Source: Pseudomonas_T sp032052615 (lineage in GTDB: Bacteria; Pseudomonadota; Gammaproteobacteria; Pseudomonadales; Pseudomonadaceae). Taken from it: a DNA stretch of 64,000 nucleotides. The notes beneath the pieces were generated by a model. It saw nothing but the letters and a program-made list of their open reading frames with translations. It was not told the origin of the DNA and did no database searches. Numbering within the stretch: the stretch's first letter is position 1; each line of letters starts with the position of its first letter. Below, piece by piece: positions 35,880 through 41,739 of the stretch. The stretch is taken from positions 372,001 through 436,000 of the forward strand of contig DAMBWF010000001.1 in assembly GCA_032052615.1 (NCBI GenBank), read 5' to 3'. A program made the position numbers and the translations under genes.

Positions 35880-36080
35880 TATTTGTGTGCAGGTGCTGGC
35901 TTTTTTGGTCTTATTTTAACTACGCACTTCGTTTATGTTCTCCCGGCAGGCTGGATGACTTTGAGCGTTTTTTGAAAGCCTCGGAGCCGGTCGCATATAA
36001 CAACGCTATGCCAAATAGCGGCTTGGCGAAAGCCCTATCACATAGGGAAAATCGTCTATTGTGCTTTCAGCATCGTAGGG
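35880..36080 (+). pseudogene. Immunity-like remnant B2
   Basis: One frame reads RLDDFERFLKASEPVAYNNA then NSGLAKAL, similar to RLDEFEVFLRTSRLVVYN and DSGLARIY of the B5 protein. Both the N-terminal TM region and the second half are missing. It ends directly before the junction of the next tail. Confidence 0.6.
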
Positions 36081-36101
36081 CGGGAGGAGGAATACAGGAA
36101 A

Positions 36102-36341
36102 GTGAAGTTCACCGAGGTGGGGCGGTTTGGGGGGAACTTGGTGGGTGGGGTTTTGGGGGGAGGCTTGGGTACCATGTTGGGTTCTAGCGTGTGTGCCGCG
36201 ATTGGCTTGAGTTCAGTAGGAGTAGGCGGAATAGCATGTGCATTGATCGTGGCAGGAACGGCAGGTTCAGTGGCTGGCGATGCGACAAGCCAAGCAGGAC
36301 AGGGCTTGGCTGAAATAGTCTATGAGAAGGCGTACGAATAA
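36102..36341 (+). CDS. Headless toxin tail B3
   Basis: 79 aa from GTG 36102, in the place of the KVKF codons of full-length toxins. GRFGGNLVGGVLGGGLGT, CAAIGLSSVGVGGIAC and ending AEIVYEKAYE; intact from junction to stop. GGGAGGAGG lies upstream at 36081-36089 with long spacing, AGGAA closer. Expression as a free peptide or silence as an exchange cassette are both possible. Confidence 0.6.
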   Translation: MKFTEVGRFGGNLVGGVLGGGLGTMLGSSVCAAIGLSSVGVGGIACALIVAGTAGSVAGDATSQAGQGLAEIVYEKAYE

Positions 36342-36363
36342 TGCCCAGGTTAGGCGTGATACT

Positions 36364-36729
36364 ATGGTCACCGTGGTGTTGAGTGCATTGGTGGGGTTCA
36401 TGCTGGTGCTTTACATGGCCTATATAGCCATCAAGGATTTGGAAAGATTTGAAGTACACCTGAGCCGATCAAGACTGATCATCAGAAATCGAGTGCTGAT
36501 GGGAGATGGCTTCATAGGGCGGGTATATAGACTGCTTCAGATTTCGTCTTGCCTGATTCTGAAGGATTTTTCTATAAACAAGGGTCATCTTGATCCCGAA
36601 GATGCTAAAGAATTTCCAGCCGCACTTGCCAGGAAGGTGATCTGGCCGGGGCGCTTAATCATGGTTGCTTTCTGCATAGTCGTGCTAGTTGGGGTGTATG
36701 GAAAATATTTCAACGGCTATAAGGCCTAG
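36364..36729 (+). CDS. Putative immunity protein B3, N-terminus uncertain
   Basis: 121 aa from ATG 36364. TM1 (VLSALVGFMLVLYMAYIAI), core (RSRLIIRNRVLMGDGFIGRV, SINKGHLDPEDAKEFPAALA) and TM2 (MVAFCIVVLVGVYG). The expected start would be the ATG overlapping the tail stop (TAATG, 36341), which reads MPRLGVIL before a stop in that frame. A 1-bp shift near 36360 therefore separates the usual N-terminus from the body. ATG 36322 in the body frame is another possibility. Function depends on which start is used. Confidence 0.55.
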   Translation: MVTVVLSALVGFMLVLYMAYIAIKDLERFEVHLSRSRLIIRNRVLMGDGFIGRVYRLLQISSCLILKDFSINKGHLDPEDAKEFPAALARKVIWPGRLIMVAFCIVVLVGVYGKYFNGYKA

Positions 36730-36806
36730 GGCTGTAGTAGATAGCCAACTGTTTATGTGCGTGGTTGTTGAAACGCTAAATAATTATATGTAGAGCATCA
36801 TTGACG

Positions 36807-37190
36807 ATGCAGTCAACGTATTGGGTAATGGGTGTGATGCTGTTGAGTATGATGACGGCTATAGTTGCTTGTCTTTATATGACTTTTCTGGCATTCAAAG
36901 AGCTAGACAGAGCCGAGCAATTTTTAAAGAAATCCAACTGGATTGTCATGAATAAAAGAAGTTTAGGAAACGGCCATGTCGCTCGTGTCATGCGCATGTT
37001 ACAGATTGCGGGCTGCCTGAGCGTGAAGAGCTATTCAATTCGCAAGGGGCAGCTGGATGCGAATGATGTCTCCGAATTCCCTGGAAGGCTGGAAAGAAAG
37101 ATTGTGTGGACGGGGAGAATTCTCCTTTTTTCTTTTGTCATCATGATGATGGCTTCCTATGTTTTCAATTACATAAAAGGAAGGGAGTGA
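36807..37190 (+). CDS. Putative immunity protein B4 (orphan)
   Basis: 127 aa from ATG 36807. TM1 (VMGVMLLSMMTAIVACLYMT), core (ELDRAEQFLKKSNWIVMNKR, RVMRMLQIAGCLSVKSYSIR, KGQLDANDVSEFPGRLERKI), TM2 (ILLFSFVIMMMASYVFNYI). No tail module precedes it, so it is an immunity-only gene in the B chain. Confidence 0.6.
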   Translation: MQSTYWVMGVMLLSMMTAIVACLYMTFLAFKELDRAEQFLKKSNWIVMNKRSLGNGHVARVMRMLQIAGCLSVKSYSIRKGQLDANDVSEFPGRLERKIVWTGRILLFSFVIMMMASYVFNYIKGRE

Positions 37191-37335
37191 ATCAGTGAGG
37201 ATTCCAGTGTGGGTGTTCTCTTGGTTAACGAGCGCAGCAATTAGGTGCTGGTGCTAAGGGCGATGGTGCGATAGTGTTCGTTGTAAATAGCGGCGTAAAG
37301 TCCGTGCGCTGATTTAATAGGGATTCAAGAAAAAC

Positions 37336-37710
37336 GTGGCGCTTTTTAGCTTTGTCGTTGGCAATTTTATTATTGCCTTATTTTTGACCTTGTACTTTTT
37401 CTACCTATCCTATAGCAGACTCGATGAATTCGAAGTCTTCCTGAGGACTTCCAGGCTGGTGGTATATAACAAAAACTATCTGGGTGACAGCGGCTTGGCA
37501 AGAATCTACCGAATGGGACAAATTGCTTATTTGTGTGCTTTTCAGGATTTTGCCATTCGACAGGGGCAGTTGGATGCTGAAGAAGCATCTAGGCTTCCAT
37601 CTCGCTTGACGAGGCTGGTGGTGTGGCCAACTCGATTACTGCTTGTGTGTGGAGCCTTTATCCTTCTAGTGGGCGGGTATGGTACTTATTGGGGTGGGTT
37701 CAAACGGTAG
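37336..37710 (+). CDS. Putative immunity protein B5 (orphan)
   Basis: 124 aa from GTG 37336. TM1 (FVVGNFIIALFLTLYFFYLS), core (RLDEFEVFLRTSRLVVYNKN, DSGLARIYRMGQIAYLCAFQ, RQGQLDAEEASRLPSRLTR), TM2 (LLLVCGAFILLVGGYGTYW). No tail upstream. The remnant B2 is its closest relative in the window. Confidence 0.6.
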   Translation: MALFSFVVGNFIIALFLTLYFFYLSYSRLDEFEVFLRTSRLVVYNKNYLGDSGLARIYRMGQIAYLCAFQDFAIRQGQLDAEEASRLPSRLTRLVVWPTRLLLVCGAFILLVGGYGTYWGGFKR

Positions 37711-37745
37711 TGGTTGGTGTGTTTGCAGCTACTCGGCCCTTGTGG

Positions 37746-37831
37746 GGTGGAAAACCACAACGCGTTTTCCACCGACAGCGTACCGGCCTCCTCTGCGGCA
37801 AGCCTCGTGGACAAGCAGAGCGTTGTCCACC
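37746..37831. repeat. REP pair abutting toxin-tail remnant B6
   Basis: GGTGGAAAACCACAACGCG…TTTTCCACC (37746-37773) and GTGGACAAG…TTGTCCAC (37807-37831), same cores as the RAYT-associated palindromes. It lies between immunity B5 and the surviving half of a tail module, whose first half is absent. Confidence 0.8.
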
Positions 37832-37866
37832 CTACGCCATCACGCGTTTCTTCCAGGTTACCTCGC

Positions 37867-37961
37867 TTATTGTGGTCGGTAGCTTCGGTGTGGTAGGCGG
37901 AGATGTATTGAGCGGCCTTGGTGAGTCCACCGGTGAAGTCATTCATGAGTTGAGTGAGTAA
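37867..37961 (+). pseudogene. Toxin-tail remnant B6
   Basis: The frame reads SLIVVGSFGVVGGDVLSGLG then ESTGEVIHELSE and TAA at 37959-37961, aligning with the last 32 residues of toxin B1 (GLVVVGTAGAVTGNAG…). The glycine-zipper half is gone and a REP pair sits just upstream. Confidence 0.65.
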
Positions 37962-38345
37962 ATGGTGTTTAAGATTGTCTTGATAATTGTTGTGTGGTGT
38001 TTAGCATTTGTGGCGCTAATGAGTGGGTTGTATCTATCTAAATTGTCCTACAGGCTTCTAGAAGAAGCAGAGGCATATCTAGGTAACTCGATTTTAATTA
38101 TTAATAATAAGAAATTGTTAGGGAATGGTTTTCTAGGTAGGTCGTACAGGCTAATACAATTGTCATCCGGCTTGATTTTCAAGGAGTTTTATATCAAGAA
38201 AGGAGCCTTAAGCAAGGAGGACGTTGAAAATTTTCCTCTGGAACTGGAAAGGAAAATTACCACGCCTAATAAGGTATTGCTGATAAGTGGAATCTTGACG
38301 TTAGTTATGGCTGCTTGTGTGAAGTATGGCGAAGTGTTGAAGTGA
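37962..38345 (+). CDS. Putative immunity protein B6, two TM segments
   Basis: 127 aa; ATG directly follows the tail stop. TM1 (VLIIVVWCLAFVALMSGLYL), core (RLLEEAEAYLGNSILIINNK, YRLIQLSSGLIFKEFYIKKG, EDVENFPLELERKIT), TM2 (VLLISGILTLVMAACVKYG). Closest to immunity B1. AT-rich compared with the flanking genome. Probably intact. Confidence 0.62.
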   Translation: MVFKIVLIIVVWCLAFVALMSGLYLSKLSYRLLEEAEAYLGNSILIINNKKLLGNGFLGRSYRLIQLSSGLIFKEFYIKKGALSKEDVENFPLELERKITTPNKVLLISGILTLVMAACVKYGEVLK

Positions 38346-38469
38346 AGGGAGGTGGGTCCGCTGCACGGATATGAAATTCCTACATGTCCCTTGTGTTGTG
38401 GTTAAGTCATTGTCTCGCGAGAGGTCTGATGATAAAACTGGCCAACATGACTGATATCTTACGAGGCGT

Positions 38470-38697
38470 ATGATCGTGGACGCCGGCTACAGCGGCAGCG
38501 CATCTACACTGCTTGCACCGGAGATGTTCAAGGAATTTATATTAGGAAGGAACTAGCCGGGAGGATATTGCCGCCTTCCCTTTGGGGCTGGAAAGGAAAT
38601 CACGACGACTCCTGATAATAGTGCTGGCAAGTGGTTTAATTGACGCTGGTAATGGCGGCGTGTGTGGAGTACAGCAGAGTGCGAGTGAATAAGTGAT
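38470..38697 (+). pseudogene. Decayed toxin/immunity fragments B7
   Basis: First a trace of the toxin head end (GACGCCGGCTACAGCGGCAG, coding DAGYSGS, and CTGCTTGCACC), then immunity-like pieces in several frames (KEFYIRK, AAFPLGLERK, MAACVEYS). It shows that a third full-length toxin or junction once lay here. The surrounding 38346-38469 holds nothing recognisable. Confidence 0.6.
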
Positions 38698-38704
38698 GAA
38701 CGCT

Positions 38705-38775
38705 GGTGGGCAAGCTTCGCGTTGCCCACCCTACATCCGAGACGTAGGGTGGAAAACCGCGAAGCGTTTTCCACC
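38705..38775. repeat. REP pair at the end of locus B
   Basis: GGTGGGCAAG…TTGCCCACC (38705-38730) and GGTGGAAAAC…TTTTCCACC (38748-38775), with CTACATCCGAGACGTAGG between them. Same family as the other REP pairs. Confidence 0.85.
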
Positions 38776-39009
38776 AGTGAGATATCCAGGCTACCTCGCT
38801 GCGATCAGGGCGAGTGTCGATAAGGTGGCAAGGAAATCGCGTTTTTCTTCTCGTGGATAATACATTTGCGGGCTCTTCATCCGTGAATTGGGAAGGTTGA
38901 TGATGGACTTGGCTGTTGATATTGCCTTCAACGCTTAGAGGTTATTCCATTCTCCATCCGTCTTTGGTGATGATCCTATGGGCTGGGCTACTCGCTGGTT
39001 GAAGATGAG

Positions 39010-39160
39010 TAAGCGGTGCCGGGAACACGGGGCGGTAATTGGGCATGGCGGCTCATCCTTGAGCGGTGGTGGTGCCTGAACCATGGTGGACAAGCTTCGC
39101 GTTGTCCACCCTACGCGGCGGGTATTTCGGCGTAGGGTGGATAACGCTTTTTTCATCCAC
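39010..39160 (-). pseudogene. RAYT 5'-end remnant with REP palindromes
   Basis: GGCGGTAATTGGGCATGGCG and CTCATCCTTGAGCG (39026-39063) match the first codons and leader of the RAYT gene (33957-33996), in the same orientation, followed as there by a GGTGGACAAG…TTGTCCACC palindrome (39085-39110) and a degraded one (39136-39160). On the minus strand the start would encode MPNYRP. The rest of the gene is missing. Confidence 0.65.
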
Positions 39161-39195
39161 AGTGGATGGTGGTTGTCCGGGCTACTTGCTAATCC

Positions 39196-40173
39196 CTAAA
39201 CTACCTGGGCTAGCTTTTCAACTATAGGTGTAAAATGCGATTTTGATTCTCTTGCCCTACTTATGTGTGCTCCTCTTAGTCCATCTCTCTTGGTGCAGTT
39301 GAAAACTGGTTTTCGAGCAGCCAAAGAGTAAGGTATGAGGCTATGTAGATTTGGGATCTTACCCAGGTTTAGTCCGTTAGGCCAGGCGTGGACTTGGTCT
39401 GTGGTTTCTAGGCGAGAAACAATATTGGTATTGATGGCTTGATCTATTTTGTCTCCGTAAATTTGCCAGCCCTGCGTCATGCCTTTGGTATTGTCGCGGA
39501 CATTATGTCGTTGTAGTACATATCCAAGGAATATCGGTTTTCCTTGAGGGATTGCCAACTCGCTGCCTTTCCATGAGTCATTGCACTGCTGCCATCCTTG
39601 GCGCCATGCCTCTAATTTGGAACCAAGATTTTCTGTTCCTTGTATGGAAAAGAGATCCGGCGCAACGGGGGTGATAAAATAGTCGCTAGCTCCTAAAATA
39701 GCTCTGTTGAGAGCGCCAAGATTTGGGCCTAGATCATACATAATTACGTCGGCACCAATTGTTGTGGCAACTGCGTTTGAAAATCTATAAATAGCAGACT
39801 GGGTTCTGAGACTTGGCTCGCTGCCACCCTTTGCGCTGTTCCAAGTATCACCGAGGGAATCCTCGAAGTTGCTCAGTCTTATGTCGCCAGGGATAAGGAA
39901 TAGGTTTTTGCTTATTTGGGTTGGTAGTAAGTCTTTTTTTATGTCGCCAATTCCTCGGTATACGAGTTCTATACCCTGATAAATACTGTTTCCATCGTCT
40001 GCCCATGACGCCTTTATTTGTTCGTCGCTTAAACAGTAGGCTGTAAGATTAGACTGGCTGTCGCAGTCAACTAAGAGGACTTTCTTTTTTTCAGAAAGTA
40101 GGTGCGCAATATGGTAAATGTAGGTGGTTTTGCCTACGCCACCTTTGTTATTGAAGATCGATATGGACTTCAC
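39196..40173 (-). CDS. Orphan ParA-like (deviant Walker A) ATPase
   Basis: 325 aa, low GC. Deviant Walker A KGGVGKTT at residues 10-17, LLVDCDSQSN (Walker A') and VIMYDLGPNLGALNRAILGA (Walker B region) as in ParA/Soj proteins. The Asp of the second motif is followed by LGPN rather than the usual CPP/APP, also seen in other single ParA-like proteins. No ParB or parS is adjacent and it is not in a plasmid context; a horizontally acquired ATPase of unknown role, at the edge of the accessory block next to nrdB. The C-terminal half is of no recognised type. Confidence 0.75.
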   Translation of the reverse strand: MKSISIFNNKGGVGKTTYIYHIAHLLSEKKKVLLVDCDSQSNLTAYCLSDEQIKASWADDGNSIYQGIELVYRGIGDIKKDLLPTQISKNLFLIPGDIRLSNFEDSLGDTWNSAKGGSEPSLRTQSAIYRFSNAVATTIGADVIMYDLGPNLGALNRAILGASDYFITPVAPDLFSIQGTENLGSKLEAWRQGWQQCNDSWKGSELAIPQGKPIFLGYVLQRHNVRDNTKGMTQGWQIYGDKIDQAINTNIVSRLETTDQVHAWPNGLNLGKIPNLHSLIPYSLAARKPVFNCTKRDGLRGAHISRARESKSHFTPIVEKLAQVV

Positions 40174-40189
40174 TTGTTAACCTCTGAAA

Positions 40190-40222
40190 ATAAAAACCCC
40201 GCACTAGGCGGGGCTTTTTATT
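40190..40222 (-). terminator. Intrinsic terminator between nrdB and the ParA-like gene
   Basis: Hairpin CCCCGC-ACTAG-GCGGGG at 40197-40213, bounded by A-rich and T-rich tracts on both sides, so it can end nrdAB... on one strand (T tract after the hairpin on the minus strand) only if read-through enters this gap; on the plus strand CTTTTTA follows. It lies 72 bp beyond the start-proximal side of the nrdB stop region and upstream of nothing on the plus strand. The position relative to nrdB (stop at 40285, minus strand) makes it the natural nrdAB terminator. Confidence 0.8.
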
Positions 40223-40284
40223 TAGCTTCAACCCCAACATCCATGGCAGGTGTAGGGTCAATTTACTCTGATGTCAGCGAGCCA

Positions 40285-41538
40285 TCAATCCCAGCTCAAC
40301 GCCCCACCCGTCTGATACTCAATAACCCTGGTCTCGAAGAAGTTCTTCTCCTTCTTCAGGTCCATGATCTCGCTCATCCAGGGGAACGGGTTGGTGGTGC
40401 CCGGGTATTCCTCTTTCAGGCCGATTTGGGTCAGGCGGCGGTTGGCGATGAACTTGAGGTAGTCCTCCATCATCGCGGCGTTCATGCCGAGGACGCCGCG
40501 GGGCATGGTGTCGCGGGCGTATTCGATTTCCAGTTGGGTGCCCTGGAGGATCATCTGGGTCGCTTCGTCCTTCATGGCGGCGTCCCACAGGTGCGGGTTC
40601 TCGATCTTGATCTGGTTGATCATGTCGATGCCGAAGTTCAGGTGCATGGACTCGTCGCGGAGGATGTACTGGAACTGCTCGGCGGTGCCGGTCATTTTGT
40701 TGCGGCGGCCCATGGAGAGGATCTGGGTGAAGCCGCAATAGAAGAAGATGCCTTCCAGCACGCAGTAGTAGGCGATGAGGTTCTTCAGGAACTGCTTGTC
40801 GGTCTCGACGGTGCCGGTCTGGAAGGTGGGGTCGGAGATGGAGCGGGTGTACTTGAGGCCCCAGGCGGCCTTTTTCGCGACGCTGGGGATCTCGTGGTAC
40901 ATGTTGAAGATCTCGCCTTCGTCCATGCCCAGGGATTCGATGCAGTACTGGTAGGCGTGGGTGTGGATCGCCTCTTCGAAGGCTTGGCGCAGGATGTACT
41001 GGCGGCACTCGGGGTTGGTGATCAGGCGGTAGACGGCCAGCACCAGGTTGTTGGCCACCAGGGAATCGGCGGTGGAGAAGAAGCCGAGGTTGCGCTTGAC
41101 GATGCGGCGCTCGTCCTCGGTGAGCCCGTCCTGGCTCTTCCACAGGGCGATGTCCGCGTTCATGTTCACTTCTTGGGGCATCCAGTGGTTGGCGCAGCCG
41201 TCCAGGTATTTCTGCCAGGCCCAGTCGTACTTGAAGGGCACCAGTTGGTTGAGGTCGGCGCGGCAGTTGATCATGCGCTTCTCGTCCACCTGGACGCGGG
41301 CGGCGGAGCCTTCCAGGTCTTCCAGGCCCTCGGCGATGTCCAGTTCGTTCAGGGCGGCCTTGGCGCGGGCCACGGCGGCGGAGTCGCCGGCGCTGACGGC
41401 GCGGGCGTCGCTCACCGAGGCGTCGGCTTCGCGCTCGATGCGCTCGGAGCCGGCGCCAGCCGGTTGCGTGGCGGCGGGGGCGGGTTTGGTCGCGGCGGCG
41501 CCGTCTTCGGGTTTGTCGAATTCGTCCCAGCTCAGCAT
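40285..41538 (-). CDS. nrdB: Class Ia ribonucleotide reductase, beta subunit
   Basis: 417 aa. Houses the diferric-tyrosyl radical cofactor that starts nucleotide reduction in NrdA. Iron ligands and radical region are visible: DIALWKSQDGLTEDERRIVK, RQAFEEAIHTHAYQYCIES (E and EAIH), ILRDESMHLNFGIDMI (DESMH). The N-terminus is preceded by an Ala/Asp-rich extension of about 55 residues, usual in Pseudomonas. Ends in GGALSWD, the C-terminal tail that binds NrdA. Downstream of nrdA, 201 bp apart, same operon. Confidence 0.95.
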   Translation of the reverse strand: MLSWDEFDKPEDGAAATKPAPAATQPAGAGSERIEREADASVSDARAVSAGDSAAVARAKAALNELDIAEGLEDLEGSAARVQVDEKRMINCRADLNQLVPFKYDWAWQKYLDGCANHWMPQEVNMNADIALWKSQDGLTEDERRIVKRNLGFFSTADSLVANNLVLAVYRLITNPECRQYILRQAFEEAIHTHAYQYCIESLGMDEGEIFNMYHEIPSVAKKAAWGLKYTRSISDPTFQTGTVETDKQFLKNLIAYYCVLEGIFFYCGFTQILSMGRRNKMTGTAEQFQYILRDESMHLNFGIDMINQIKIENPHLWDAAMKDEATQMILQGTQLEIEYARDTMPRGVLGMNAAMMEDYLKFIANRRLTQIGLKEEYPGTTNPFPWMSEIMDLKKEKNFFETRVIEYQTGGALSWD

Positions 41539-41739
41539 GGGGTTTCCTCCTGGTGGGGGACCGGTCGCGGCCGGTCGTCTAACGGGTTATGCGTCGGTGC
41601 ACGCAACAAGCTGAAAATGGGGCGCCCGCGCGGGCGGGCGCTGGAATAGGGGGGCCGCTGGGGCCCGTCTGGCGCCGCGCGGGGCGGGCGCCGGGATAAT
41701 CGGGCGGGGCCGCGCCGGAGAGGGCGGCCCCGCTTCGCC

